Assembly: GCA_910584575.1 (NCBI GenBank) | Contig: CAJUBG010000005.1 | Span: 1-64,000 of the forward strand | DNA from: an uncultured Dorea sp. | Lineage (GTDB): Bacteria; Bacillota; Clostridia; Lachnospirales; Lachnospiraceae | Direction: 5' to 3' | Length of the DNA stretch: 64,000 bases | Shown: piece after piece, positions 1 through 9,110 of the stretch | How positions within the stretch are numbered: position 1 is the first letter of the stretch | Layout of the letters: each line of letters starts with the position of its first letter | Translations under genes and position numbers: made by a program | The notes under the pieces: model-generated | Told to the model about the DNA's origin: nothing | The model's database searches: none | Seen by the model: only the letters and a program-made list of their open reading frames with translations

Positions 1-206
1 CCTGCGTCTGTTTGGGGATTTGGGACTGGATGAAACCGTTCTAATTTGCGACAACGATACATAAAGACGTAACAGAACGTCTCCTCCAAGTCAACCCATC
101 CTTGGCTGCGGAAGCCCGAAAAATACTAGACCTTAACAAGTCCGAGCGCCACATCCGCGGTGGACTTGCTACCCGTGAGAAGTATCTCCATCTGGAACAC
201 GGCTAA
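1..206 (+). pseudogene. 3' end of an unrecognised gene, apparently frameshifted
   Basis: The window opens inside a reading frame (LRLFGDLGLDETVLICDNDT) that stops at 62-64. The next frame continues at once with KDVTERLLQVNPSL, then LNKSERHIRGGLATREKYL, and stops at 204-206. Dropping one base near 62 would join the two into one plausible C-terminus, so I read this as a gene end with a one-base shift. Two separate tails cannot be excluded because the upstream part lies outside the window. I do not recognise the family. A strong hairpin follows directly. Confidence 0.4.
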
Positions 207-246
207 AAAACCGGTTGGGAAAGGCAAAACATTCCCAACCGGTTTT
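207..246. terminator. Bidirectional hairpin terminator
   Basis: A 15-bp perfect inverted repeat (arms 207-221 and 232-246, core ACCGGTTGGGAA) has a 10-nt loop and A/T-rich ends on both sides, so it can stop transcripts from either strand. It follows the stop codon of the fragment at the left edge and lies downstream of the minus-strand XRE gene. Confidence 0.75.
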
Positions 247-295
247 CCCCAACTAAAGATTATGAGTAAACGATAAAATCCATAAAGCCATCTAG

Positions 296-880
296 CTACA
301 CCAACTGATAAAACAGCCCATGCTTCGTACAATACCATAGCAGTTTCCCATGTGCAAACGCAGGAATCCGCACCTGAAGATCCCATTCTGGGTATTGTTT
401 GCGAAGCATTATACTGTCACCTGTCAGCAACGCCACAAATGTAATATAGTGTTCCCGTGTCATAGCATGGTCGCTAGCGATGAAATAGTTATCGTCCACT
501 ATTTCTACATTAAGCTTCTCGTCCTCGTCTGCCTTTTTCGGCTGTTGAGGACTTAATTTTTTGCCGCAGCATGAAACACTGGTATCTGTCATTGCGGTAA
601 TCATATTCCCGCAAGTCGGACAGATATAAAAATTCATTTTTTTCATATTCCCTCCTAGACTTTCATTTTCATTCATTTCGCCAGAAAGCAGTTTCTCCAA
701 ATCAATATTAAATATTTTAGACAAATCCGGAAGCAAAGAGACATCGGGACATCCCAAGCCCCGTTCCCATTTTGAAACAGCCTTATCGCTGACGCCCAAT
801 TGCCCTGCCAACTGCAATTGAGTCAGCTTATTTTCTTTCCGCAGCTTGCAAATGAGCTGCCCAATTTTTACATGATTCAT
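296..880 (-). CDS. XRE-family regulator with rubredoxin-like zinc ribbon and superoxide-reductase-like C-terminus
   Basis: A 194-residue protein. Residues 5-60 form an XRE helix-turn-helix (LTQLQLAGQLGVSDKAVSKW). Residues 85-109 carry a small Cys4 site (CPTCG and SCCGKKL), as in the metal-binding N-terminus of desulfoferrodoxin. The C-terminus (MTREHYITFVALLTG and WYCTKHGLFY) resembles the superoxide-reductase fold, where one Cys and several His bind iron. The likely role is a DNA-binding protein whose activity responds to redox state or a metal; this is inferred from the architecture. It is divergent from the acetyltransferase cluster, with about 175 bp between them. The regulator call is firm, the ligand is not. 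Confidence 0.8.
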   Translation of the reverse strand: MNHVKIGQLICKLRKENKLTQLQLAGQLGVSDKAVSKWERGLGCPDVSLLPDLSKIFNIDLEKLLSGEMNENESLGGNMKKMNFYICPTCGNMITAMTDTSVSCCGKKLSPQQPKKADEDEKLNVEIVDDNYFIASDHAMTREHYITFVALLTGDSIMLRKQYPEWDLQVRIPAFAHGKLLWYCTKHGLFYQLV

Positions 881-989
881 ATTATTTTACTCCTTCTTAG
901 ATTATTATAATGCAGAATCCCAAGATTTCAATAAACGTTCCGTAGAGTAGCTGACCTTGGGAAAGCGAAAAGTATAGTATAGATTACTA

Positions 990-1018
990 TTGATAATTGA
1001 AAAAAGAAACAATATAAT
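990..1018 (+). promoter_or_regulatory. Sigma-A-type promoter of the GNAT/methyltransferase cluster
   Basis: TTGATA at 990-995 and a perfect TATAAT at 1013-1018 are separated by 17 bp. The predicted start of transcription is about 30 nt ahead of the TTG start codon at 1056, and an AAAGGAG ribosome site lies between. The element sits in the divergent spacer with the XRE gene, so that regulator is a natural candidate to act here. Confidence 0.7.
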
Positions 1019-1055
1019 TAGAATTATACACTAAGAACTAAAGGAGAAACAGAAT

Positions 1056-1529
1056 TTGAGTGGATATGAAATAATAGATTATTTCAACAGCAGCCGGCAA
1101 GAGTATTGGTCATCCCAAATAAAGAAAAGTGATTGGGGCGCAGGGCAGTATCTGTTTAAATTATTAAGGGAGAATAAGTTAAAAGAGGTTGTAGGTGAAA
1201 ATCCAAGGGTGTTGATGCTGGCGAATGGAGATGAAGTCGTTTCATTCTGCACTTATACTGAAAAAGACGACATACAGCCGACAGAATTAACTCCATGGAT
1301 AGGATTTGTGTATACATTTCCAAAATACAGGGGACATCGATATGCAGGGAAATTGTTCCTGGAAATTGAGAAGCTTGCGAAATCGCAGAAGGTTCATGAT
1401 ATCTTCATATCGACAGACCATATTGGATTATATGAAAAGTACGGTTTTGAATTTTATAAGACAATGAAAGATATGAATGGCGAGCCTTCCAGAGTTTATA
1501 GAAAATGTCTGCCTGACAGTCAGATATAG
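1056..1529 (+). CDS. GNAT-family N-acetyltransferase
   Basis: A 157-residue single-domain acetyl-CoA-dependent acyltransferase. The acetyl-CoA loop lies around YRGHRYAGKLFLEIE, and the usual C-terminal motif HIGLYEKYGFEFYKTM is present. The substrate cannot be read from the sequence; small amines or antibiotics are typical for such stand-alone proteins. The start is TTG, chosen because AAAGGAG lies 8-10 nt upstream and no ATG precedes the conserved region. It is the first gene of a run with a methyltransferase and two more GNAT genes. Confidence 0.85.
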   Translation: MSGYEIIDYFNSSRQEYWSSQIKKSDWGAGQYLFKLLRENKLKEVVGENPRVLMLANGDEVVSFCTYTEKDDIQPTELTPWIGFVYTFPKYRGHRYAGKLFLEIEKLAKSQKVHDIFISTDHIGLYEKYGFEFYKTMKDMNGEPSRVYRKCLPDSQI

Positions 1530-1589
1530 GTAATAGTGAACTGTTGAAAAAGAGGGCTGCGGTATCAGGCAAGGAAGGAGAATATATCT

Positions 1590-2189
1590 ATGTTTTGGGA
1601 CAAAGCATCTGCTTTTTATGACTTTTTTGAGACAATATACAATCGTAAGGTGTATCAAAACCTAGGGAAAAGGGTAGCGGAAGAAGTTGGAGAAGATGAT
1701 ATTGTATTAGAGTGTGCCTGCGGTACAGGCGCCATCAGCAAGTATATTGCGCCGAAATGCAGGCAATTAATAGCGACGGATTTATCCAAAGGAATGTTAA
1801 AGCAGGCTTCACAAAAATGCCGCAGATATAACAATGTAAAAATAAGGCGTGCAGATATGACACGGTTGAATTGCCAGGCTCATAGATTTGATAAGGTGGT
1901 CGCAGGAAATGTGATTCATTTGTTAGAAGCCCCTCATACCGCTATAAAAGAATTGGAAAGAGTATGCAAACCAGGAGGTAAAATCATTATTCCCACATAT
2001 ATTAACATGGCTGATTCGGGGAATAAAAAGGCGGTGCGTCTGCTGGAGGTTTTAGGAGTGAAATTCAGACAACAATTCGACATGGCTTCATACAGACGAT
2101 TTTTTGAAGATGCAGGCTACCAAGATGTTGAATATTCTATTGTTTATGGCAGAATGCCTTGTGCCATAGCAATCATTACGAAAAAATAA
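1590..2189 (+). CDS. Class I SAM-dependent methyltransferase
   Basis: A 199-residue methyltransferase of the UbiE/Methyltransf_11 type. Motif I is seen as VLECACGTGAIS, the acidic residue of motif II in ATDLSKGML, and the later motif in KPGGKIIIPTYI. The substrate is unknown. It follows the first acetyltransferase by 60 bp with its own AAGGAGA ribosome site, and is followed by two further GNAT genes. The set may modify small molecules or give resistance to a natural product, but no gene here names the target. Confidence 0.85.
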   Translation: MFWDKASAFYDFFETIYNRKVYQNLGKRVAEEVGEDDIVLECACGTGAISKYIAPKCRQLIATDLSKGMLKQASQKCRRYNNVKIRRADMTRLNCQAHRFDKVVAGNVIHLLEAPHTAIKELERVCKPGGKIIIPTYINMADSGNKKAVRLLEVLGVKFRQQFDMASYRRFFEDAGYQDVEYSIVYGRMPCAIAIITKK

Positions 2190-2244
2190 ATCTGGAGAAT
2201 ATTATTGAAGTTGGAGAAAAATTTCAAAATAGAGGTTAGGGTTG

Positions 2245-2766
2245 ATGCAGGTAGAATTATTTTCATCTCAATATAAAATTCATAGACTTACTGACCAGAA
2301 CATCGACGAAATCTATCGTTTGCTCAGTAAGAATGCCTTATTCTACGAATATTGTCCGCCTTTTGTAACGCGGGAATCAATTCGAGAGGATATGAAGATT
2401 TTGCCGCCTGGAAAAGAGCAGAAGGACAAATATTATATTGGATTTTATCAGGATGAAAAGCTAATCGCAGTTATGGATTTCATCGACGGATATCCAGAAA
2501 AAGGGATAGCTTACATCGGTTTTTTCATGACAGATATATCGTTACAGAACAGAGGAACGGGAACGGCAATTATTGACGATTTGTGCAGATACCTTGCTGA
2601 ATCGGGATACCATTCTGTTCGTCTGGCATGGGTAAAAGGGAATCCGCAATCAGAACATTTCTGGCTGAAAAATGGGTTTGTTAAGTTAAGGGAGACGACG
2701 AGCAATGCGGCGGATGAAGTAATCCTGGCTGAAAGGCTTCTTGGGAAAACAACGGCGGGGTGGTGA
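2245..2766 (+). CDS. GNAT-family N-acetyltransferase
   Basis: A 173-residue acetyltransferase with the conserved strand-loop DISLQNRGTGTAIIDDL (acetyl-CoA pyrophosphate loop) and the C-terminal SEHFWLKNGFVKL motif. A TTG directly before ATG 2245 could also start translation. ATG is chosen because AGAGG lies nine bases upstream. The substrate cannot be told. Confidence 0.83.
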   Translation: MQVELFSSQYKIHRLTDQNIDEIYRLLSKNALFYEYCPPFVTRESIREDMKILPPGKEQKDKYYIGFYQDEKLIAVMDFIDGYPEKGIAYIGFFMTDISLQNRGTGTAIIDDLCRYLAESGYHSVRLAWVKGNPQSEHFWLKNGFVKLRETTSNAADEVILAERLLGKTTAGW

Positions 2767-2831
2767 AAGGAATTGGCTTTTCGTGTGGTACGTAAAAAAA
2801 GAAATATAAATTGGTATATTCAGGAGGCGCT

Positions 2832-3302
2832 ATGGATTATAAAATTCGAGAAATCAGAGAAAGTGAGTACCCAGTATTAACCGATTTTCTGTACGAAGCA
2901 ATTTTTATTCCAGAGGGAATGGAGAAGCCGCCAAAGTCTGTGATCGACAAGCCAGAGCTTAAAGTATACATTACTGATTTTGGAAAAGCAGATGATTGGT
3001 GCTTGGTCGCGGAAGTGCAGGAGAAAATTGTGGGGGCGGTGTGGGTCCGTATTATGGACGATTATGGGCATATTGATAATGAAACGCCTTCGTTTGCCAT
3101 ATCGCTTTATGAAGAATACAGGCATATGGGTATTGGTACGGCGCTTATGAAGGCTATGCTGCAATTTTTAAAAGGAAAGGGTTATAAGCAGACATCTCTA
3201 TCGGTACAGAAAGCAAATTATGCTGTCAATATGTATAGGAAAGTAGGTTTTGAAGTCATAGACGAAAATGAAGAAGAATACATAATGGTTTGCCGGATGT
3301 AG
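2832..3302 (+). CDS. GNAT-family N-acetyltransferase
   Basis: A 156-residue acetyltransferase of the RimI/phosphinothricin-like type. The acetyl-CoA loop is YRHMGIGTALMKAML and the C-terminal motif is NYAVNMYRKVGFEVI. The start at 2832 is set by AGGAGG at 2822-2827; an in-frame TTG 21 bases earlier has no ribosome site. It is the third GNAT gene in this cluster and is followed 21 bp later by a sugar kinase gene, probably in the same transcript. The substrate is unknown. Confidence 0.85.
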   Translation: MDYKIREIRESEYPVLTDFLYEAIFIPEGMEKPPKSVIDKPELKVYITDFGKADDWCLVAEVQEKIVGAVWVRIMDDYGHIDNETPSFAISLYEEYRHMGIGTALMKAMLQFLKGKGYKQTSLSVQKANYAVNMYRKVGFEVIDENEEEYIMVCRM

Positions 3303-3323
3303 TGTATCAGGGAGGAAATGTAT

Positions 3324-4802
3324 ATGGAATGTTTTGTAGGAATTGACCTGGGGACCTCCAGCGTAAGGGCAATCGCAGTGAATCCAAAAGGAATAACGAT
3401 AGCGGCAGGACAGTGTGAATATGATATCCTGAAGCCAGAGCTTAACCAGGCTGAGCAGGACATGGAGAAGTTATGGCAGGCTACGGTAATTGCAATCCGC
3501 CGGATGTTAGGGGCAGGGAAAGGACTTGCTGAAGGAATCCGCGGAATCGGATTTTCCGGACAGATGCACGGCCTTGTGGCGCTGGACGCAGACGGAAGGT
3601 TAATCCGCAATGCGATTATCTGGGCTGACCAACGTTCAGGCGCGCAGATTGAGAATATTTACAGGGTAGTTTCCAGGGAACGGTTTGCGAAGGTGTACTG
3701 TAACAGATTAAGTACGGGCTTCCTTTTGCCGTCTCTATTGTGGGTGCGAGAGCATGAGCCGCAGAATTATGAGAAGATAAGCAAGGTATTGTCGCCGAAG
3801 GACTATATCCGTTACCGTATTTGCGGGGAACTGGGGACAGACGCCTCTGACGCAAGCGGAACAGGCATGTGGGATATGAAAAAGCGCGCCTGGGCCTATG
3901 GGCTGTTGGAACAGTTGGACATTTCGCGGGAAATATTGACGGAAAGTCATGAGTCATATGAGCAGGCGGGGGTGGTGTCAAAAGAATGTGCAAGGCAGAC
4001 GGGACTTCGGGCAGGAACGTTTGTGGCATATGGAGGAGGCGACTCTTTGATGATGGAGTTTGGGAACGGAATGATACGAAGCGGCAGGATGGCTTCAACC
4101 ATTGGGACAGCCTGCCACCTGACCTGTGCCTTAGATGAGCCTTTATATGACCCGAAATTACGGACGAATACCTGGTGCCATGGAAAAGAAGGGCTTTGGA
4201 GTATTATGGGAGCCCATCTAAGCGGCGGAGTAGCCCTTAAGTGGCTGAAAAACCAGATATTGGGCTTTGAGGATTTTGACACAATGACAGAAGCGGCAGA
4301 GGCGGTTCCGGCAGGAAGTGAGGGGATGCTGTTTCTCCCGTATCTTAACGGAGAGCGCACGCCCCATAATGATCCGGATGCAAGAGCCGTGTATCTGGGA
4401 ATGACACTGAGGCATACGAGGGCTCATATGATCCGCAGTACCATGGAGGGGATTGTTTACAGCATGAAAGAATCCTATGCTATCTTTCAGTCCTTGGGAA
4501 TCAAGGCCAAGTGCATGATTGCGGCAGGCGGAGGCGCCAACAGCCGTCTGTTTTGCCAGATTCAGGCGGATATGTATCAGTGTCCTGTTTATACCAACCA
4601 AGGAAAGGAACAGGCCGGTATTGGCGCGGCAATGACGGCAGCGGCGGGAAGCGGATATTTCCGGAACTATGAGGAGGCTTGCGACAGCATGGTGCATTTA
4701 AACAGCCAGGTGACTGAGCCTGTTTCTGCCAATGTGAGACGGTATGAGGAGGAATTCCAGCGGTTTAAAGAAATATACCATGCAAATAAGAGATTATTTT
4801 GA
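3324..4802 (+). CDS. xylB: FGGY-family carbohydrate kinase, xylulokinase-like
   Basis: A kinase of about 492 residues that phosphorylates a ketose or alditol with ATP. The N-terminal ATPase fold shows VGIDLGTSSVRAIAV, followed by GIGFSGQMHGLVALD and AIIWADQRSG, which are typical of XylB. The C-terminal half has STIGTACHLTC, RSTMEGIVYSMKES and AAGGGANSRL. Length fits the family. ATG 3324 is preferred over ATG 3318 because GGAGG at 3311-3315 is only two bases from the latter. No xylose isomerase or transporter lies beside it, so xylulose is the family default rather than a demonstrated substrate. Confidence 0.8.
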   Translation: MECFVGIDLGTSSVRAIAVNPKGITIAAGQCEYDILKPELNQAEQDMEKLWQATVIAIRRMLGAGKGLAEGIRGIGFSGQMHGLVALDADGRLIRNAIIWADQRSGAQIENIYRVVSRERFAKVYCNRLSTGFLLPSLLWVREHEPQNYEKISKVLSPKDYIRYRICGELGTDASDASGTGMWDMKKRAWAYGLLEQLDISREILTESHESYEQAGVVSKECARQTGLRAGTFVAYGGGDSLMMEFGNGMIRSGRMASTIGTACHLTCALDEPLYDPKLRTNTWCHGKEGLWSIMGAHLSGGVALKWLKNQILGFEDFDTMTEAAEAVPAGSEGMLFLPYLNGERTPHNDPDARAVYLGMTLRHTRAHMIRSTMEGIVYSMKESYAIFQSLGIKAKCMIAAGGGANSRLFCQIQADMYQCPVYTNQGKEQAGIGAAMTAAAGSGYFRNYEEACDSMVHLNSQVTEPVSANVRRYEEEFQRFKEIYHANKRLF

Positions 4803-4826
4803 CGGCGCCAATACCGTGGTTACCTC

Positions 4827-5675
4827 CTACTGATAGAGCTTTTTCTGTGAAAAGCCACGTCCCCGAACCTCGCTGACTCTGCTCACGACAATAAAGCTTT
4901 CCGGATCAATATTGTGGATGAGCTTCTCCACCTTAGGCAGCTCGCGGTTAGAAATCACACTTAGGATGACGGGAGAGGGGTTATGAAGATACCCACTCTC
5001 CCCGTTTAATATAGTAACACCTCGGTCAATCTGGGTCAGGATGGCGTCGCGTATCTCGTCGGATTTTTCGCTGATTACCTTAATCTCGGTTCTGGTTGCG
5101 CCCATGAGAAGCATTTTGTCCAGCACAATGGTATAGATTAGGACAAGCACGACACCATATAGTATATTTTCCGCAGGGCGGAACAATGCCTGGGATAACA
5201 GGATGCACACGTCAAATGCATACATGCTGACAGACACGGGGAGTCTTACGGTTTTCTGAAGCACCAGGGGAGGAATGTCCATACCTCCGGTGGAGGCGCC
5301 TGAGCGAATGACGATTCCAAGTGCCATTCCGATTCCAAGACCGGAGAAAATGGTGCATAACAGGATGTCCTGGGTCAGCATGTAGTCTCCCAGAACTCTG
5401 TCCAAAAATTCAAGGGACAAAGGATATAAAAAGGTGCTGGCAAGGGTGGTGGCTGCGAAGGCTTTCCCCAGGCAGAAGAAGCCAAGGATAAGCATCACTA
5501 TGTTGAAGATAAGGACAAAGGTTGAAATGGAAAAGTCGGTCAGATAGTTGACCGTCAGCGCGATTCCGGTAGTCCCTCCTGTTACCAGTCCGGCGGGAAG
5601 CAAAAACAGCTTCACAGTCAACGCATACAAAAAATTCCCCACAATTACAGAAATCAGTGATAAAACAGTGTTCAT
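4827..5675 (-). CDS. YitT-family membrane protein
   Basis: A 282-residue integral membrane protein with about five N-terminal hydrophobic segments (conserved LPAGLVTGGTTGIAL and RSGASTGGMD) and a C-terminal soluble DUF2179 domain (RELPKVEKLIHNIDPESF). This architecture is the YitT family, whose transported substrate is unsettled. The start is the internal ATG at 5675 because AGGAGG precedes it by 8 bases; the frame is open further upstream but has no ribosome site there. The gene converges with the sugar kinase, leaving 24 bp between the stops. Confidence 0.85.
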   Translation of the reverse strand: MNTVLSLISVIVGNFLYALTVKLFLLPAGLVTGGTTGIALTVNYLTDFSISTFVLIFNIVMLILGFFCLGKAFAATTLASTFLYPLSLEFLDRVLGDYMLTQDILLCTIFSGLGIGMALGIVIRSGASTGGMDIPPLVLQKTVRLPVSVSMYAFDVCILLSQALFRPAENILYGVVLVLIYTIVLDKMLLMGATRTEIKVISEKSDEIRDAILTQIDRGVTILNGESGYLHNPSPVILSVISNRELPKVEKLIHNIDPESFIVVSRVSEVRGRGFSQKKLYQ

Positions 5676-5722
5676 AACAAAATTCCTCCTGATACAATCA
5701 ATATTTGCGCTGCTCATTTCAC

Positions 5723-5762
5723 AAAAAAACACGCCTGCCAGGGATTTTCCCTAACAGACGTG
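5723..5762 (-). terminator. Rho-independent terminator of the MATE gene
   Basis: Read on the minus strand, a stem made of CACGTCTG and CAGGCGTG encloses a second stem (AGGGA/TCCCT) and is followed by seven Ts. It lies just past the stop codon of the MATE gene and separates it from the YitT gene. Confidence 0.75.
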
Positions 5763-5814
5763 GATCAAGGCTGCGCCTAATACATTATTATCATATGAAA
5801 AATAGCTTTAAATG

Positions 5815-7164
5815 TCAAGTATTAGATTTCGGCTGTAACGGTTTTGATTTCCGGTAGTATAGGATGAAAGCCAGTGAGCTCAGTGTCCATGTGAGGGGAT
5901 AAGCCCAGAACACCACATTAATCACTGGTACGAACCGGATTACAACCGAGATATACCCGATTCGGAAAATGCACCAGAAGATCAGCATTACAACCATAGG
6001 AACCATGGATTTCCCTGCCCCTCTCAGGATTCCCGCCATACAGTGAGAAAAAGCCAGCAGAAAGAAAAAGAAGGTTTCTGTCCGCGCCTGGCTGGCTCCG
6101 AAGGCGACGACTTCGGCAGTATCGTTGAATGCGGCAATCAGCAAAGGGGCAGAAAAATAGATGAGCATCCCGATGATTTCCGCACTGATGACGGTGCATA
6201 CAACTCCAAAGGCCGCGCCCCTCTTGGCGCGGTCATACTTCCCTGCACCCAGGTTTTGGCTGATAAAGGTGGTGAGCGCCATGGAAAAGCAGGTGATAGG
6301 CAGAAAGCCGAAGCCTTGTACCTTGGAGTATGCGCCGCAGCCGGCTACTGCCATCTGTCCGAACTGGTTGATATTTGCCTGGACAAATACATTGGCGACG
6401 GAGATGATGGAATTCTGGAAGCCGGCAGGCAGCCCGTTATTTAGAATCTGACGAAGCATATTTTTATCCAGGCAAATGTTCCTGAAGGAGAGCCGGAATT
6501 CCTCCGGACTGCAAAGTAACTGGCGCAGGCATAAGGCAACGCTGATAAACTGTGAAATCACCGTAGCCAGCGCCGCGGCGCCCACCCCGTAGCGGAACAC
6601 GCCAATCAGCACCAGGTCAAGGACAATGTTGACGCCGGAGGAGATCACCAGGTAGATAAGCGGGTGGCGGCTGTCCCCGACTGACTGTAAGATTCCCACG
6701 AAAAAGTTATACATAACGAATGCCAGCGAGCCGGAAAAATAGATTCGGAAATACGTGATGGAGTTAGGCAGGACGGCAGAGGGAGTTCCCATCCATACCA
6801 GAATCTGAGGTGCGGCAAATACGCCGCCAAGGGTAAGCAGGCAGCCGCAGATGAGCCCGAAGGCGATGGTTGTGTGGATGGATTTTTGAAGGTTAGGGAT
6901 ATCCCGCGCGCCGAAATAGCGGGCAATCACTACGCCCGCACCGATGGCGATTCCGTTGAAGAAGCCCACCATCAGAAAAATCAGGCTGCCGGATGAGCTG
7001 ACAGCCGCAAGGGCCGCATCACCGAGAAAGTTGCCGACGATTACTGAGTCTGCCGTGTTATAAAGCTGCTGAAAAAGATTTCCCCAAAAAAGAGGAAACG
7101 CAAATGTGACAATGCGCTTCCAGATCGTCCCTTCTGTCATAAGGGTGGATGAAGTATTTGACAT
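5815..7164 (-). CDS. MATE-family multidrug/toxin efflux transporter
   Basis: A 449-residue membrane protein with 12 predicted helices in two homologous halves, the usual MATE length. The N-terminal FPLFWGNLFQQLYNTADSVI and the later NGLPAGFQNSIISVANVFV are typical of the DinF/NorM-like branch. It would export organic cations or drugs using a Na+ or H+ gradient; the substrate is not readable. It is transcribed away from the phosphoglucomutase gene. An A/T-rich stretch near 7220-7240 is a likely promoter region for it. Confidence 0.9.
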   Translation of the reverse strand: MSNTSSTLMTEGTIWKRIVTFAFPLFWGNLFQQLYNTADSVIVGNFLGDAALAAVSSSGSLIFLMVGFFNGIAIGAGVVIARYFGARDIPNLQKSIHTTIAFGLICGCLLTLGGVFAAPQILVWMGTPSAVLPNSITYFRIYFSGSLAFVMYNFFVGILQSVGDSRHPLIYLVISSGVNIVLDLVLIGVFRYGVGAAALATVISQFISVALCLRQLLCSPEEFRLSFRNICLDKNMLRQILNNGLPAGFQNSIISVANVFVQANINQFGQMAVAGCGAYSKVQGFGFLPITCFSMALTTFISQNLGAGKYDRAKRGAAFGVVCTVISAEIIGMLIYFSAPLLIAAFNDTAEVVAFGASQARTETFFFFLLAFSHCMAGILRGAGKSMVPMVVMLIFWCIFRIGYISVVIRFVPVINVVFWAYPLTWTLSSLAFILYYRKSKPLQPKSNT

Positions 7165-7290
7165 AGTAAAATGCCTCCGTTATCTATTGTTTGGTATACC
7201 CCAAAGGGTAAATAGCCATATTTTGTATATATAATATATCGGCTAAAGGCAGAGAAAGAAAACGGTCTGGCAAGAAATAGAGGAAATAGA

Positions 7291-7320
7291 TTGACTTTTA
7301 TCCTATATTAAGGTTAAGAT
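7291..7320 (+). promoter_or_regulatory. Probable promoter of the phosphoglucomutase gene
   Basis: TTGACT at 7291-7296 and TAAGAT at 7315-7320 with an 18-bp spacer lie 27 bases ahead of the start codon of the sugar-phosphate mutase. The -35 box is good and the -10 box matches four of six positions. Confidence 0.5.
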
Positions 7321-7347
7321 AAAAAACGGAAAGTTGAGGATAGAACA

Positions 7348-9072
7348 ATGGATGCACAAAAAAAATATCAATTCTGGCTAACTGCTTCCTATTTTGACGA
7401 GGAAACGAAGGAGGAGTTGCGCGGGATTTCGGGAGATAAAAAGGAGATTGAAGAACGGTTCTGCCGTGACCTGGAATTTGGAACCGGAGGATTGCGGGGA
7501 ATCATGGGGGCAGGTACGAACCGCATGAATATTTATACGGTACGCAAGGCGACGCAGGGACTTGCGAATTTTATTATTAAGGAAAAAGCCCAGTCTAAGG
7601 GGGTGGCCATTGCCTATGATTCTCGGAACAGATCCGAAGATTTTGCAGAGGAGGCGGCGCTCTGTCTTGCGGCAAATGGAATCAGAGTCTATGTTTTCCC
7701 ATCCCTGCGGCCTACGCCAATGCTTTCATTTGCGGTGCGCGAGCTTAAATGTACGGCGGGCATTGTGATAACGGCAAGCCACAATCCTCCGGAGTACAAT
7801 GGATATAAGGTGTATTGGGAGGACGGAGGACAGATTACGTCTCCGAAGGATCGGGAGATTATCGGGGAGGTCAATCAGATTACAGATTACGCTATGGTGA
7901 GGACCATGGAGAAGGAAGCTGCCCTGGCGTCAGGACGATATCAGGTGATAGGCTCAGAGATAGACGACAGATACATGGAAGAACTTAAGAAGCTGGTTAT
8001 TCATCCGGAAATTCTCAGGAAAGAGGCAAAGAACCTTAAGATTGTCTATACACCGCTTCATGGTACGGGAAATATTCCGGTACGCAGGGTGCTGAATGAG
8101 CTTGGATTTGAGAATGTATCTGTGGTGAAGGCACAGGAGATGCCGGATGGAAGCTTTCCGACGGTATCATATCCTAATCCGGAGGACAAGGCTGCATTTA
8201 CCCTGGCATTAAGTCTTGCAAAAGAGGTGGATGCGGATATCGTGCTGGCAACGGATCCGGACGCAGACCGCCTGGGTGTGTATGCGAAGGACAGCCACAC
8301 GGGGGAGTATGTCAGCTTTACGGGAAATATGTCCGGCGTGTTGGCGCTTGAGTATCAGTTGGCGCAGAGAAAGGCGGTGGGAACCCTTCCCCCAAACGGG
8401 GCGGTTGTCACGACGATTGTGTCAGGTAAGATGGCGCGGGAGATTACAAAGGCATACCAGGTGGAGTTGATTGAAACGCTCACAGGCTTCAAATATATTG
8501 GAGAACAGATTAAGTTATTTGAACAGAGTCAAAGCCATGAGTATGTATTTGGTTATGAGGAGAGTTACGGATGTCTGGTAGGGACTCATGCCCGCGATAA
8601 AGATGCGGTGGCTGCGGTGATGGCTCTCTGTGAAGCGGCAGCATTCTGTAAGAGCCAGGGAATGACTCTGTGTGACAAGATGTATGAGTTGTTCGAGATT
8701 TACGGATATTTTAAAGAAGAATTGTGTACCGTGACTCTTAAAGGCCAGGAGGGTGCAAAAAAGATTGAAGGGATGATGGAAAATATCCGTTCGGAGGTGC
8801 CCAAGGTTATCGGCGGTCTGAGAGTGACTCAGTTTCGGGATTACAGGGAGGATGTACTGATGGAGATGGAAAGCGGTAATAAGAGCCGGACAGGACTCCC
8901 TAAGTCCAATGTGCTGTATTTTGAACTGGAGAATGGGGCGTGGTGCTGTATCCGACCCTCTGGGACAGAGCCGAAGATTAAATTCTATATCGGAGTCAAA
9001 GGGAAGGATGAGAGAGAAGCGGACGAGAGGCTTCGTTCGCTCACTGAGGCAGTGGAGAGGTTGGCAGGGTAA
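7348..9072 (+). CDS. pgcA: Phospho-sugar mutase (alpha-phosphoglucomutase type)
   Basis: A 574-residue alpha-D-phosphohexomutase that interconverts glucose-1-phosphate and glucose-6-phosphate. The phosphoserine loop TASHNPPEYNG, metal loop ATDPDADRLG, sugar-binding GYEESYGCLVG and C-terminal phosphate-binding RPSGTEPKIKFYI are all present and in the usual order. Length fits the Firmicute PgcA group. It supplies glucose-1-phosphate for nucleotide sugars, so it may serve the large glycan locus downstream, but it is a normal housekeeping gene too. It is followed 38 bp later by larC. Confidence 0.93.
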   Translation: MDAQKKYQFWLTASYFDEETKEELRGISGDKKEIEERFCRDLEFGTGGLRGIMGAGTNRMNIYTVRKATQGLANFIIKEKAQSKGVAIAYDSRNRSEDFAEEAALCLAANGIRVYVFPSLRPTPMLSFAVRELKCTAGIVITASHNPPEYNGYKVYWEDGGQITSPKDREIIGEVNQITDYAMVRTMEKEAALASGRYQVIGSEIDDRYMEELKKLVIHPEILRKEAKNLKIVYTPLHGTGNIPVRRVLNELGFENVSVVKAQEMPDGSFPTVSYPNPEDKAAFTLALSLAKEVDADIVLATDPDADRLGVYAKDSHTGEYVSFTGNMSGVLALEYQLAQRKAVGTLPPNGAVVTTIVSGKMAREITKAYQVELIETLTGFKYIGEQIKLFEQSQSHEYVFGYEESYGCLVGTHARDKDAVAAVMALCEAAAFCKSQGMTLCDKMYELFEIYGYFKEELCTVTLKGQEGAKKIEGMMENIRSEVPKVIGGLRVTQFRDYREDVLMEMESGNKSRTGLPKSNVLYFELENGAWCCIRPSGTEPKIKFYIGVKGKDEREADERLRSLTEAVERLAG

Positions 9073-9110
9073 GTGAATCTTGTTTAAATTGGCTGCGAAG
9101 GAGGAGAAAA

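Noticed and set aside
126..386. Minus-strand open frame across the left-edge terminator
   Set aside because: It spans a strong hairpin and overlaps the end of the XRE gene with no ribosome site or recognisable protein.
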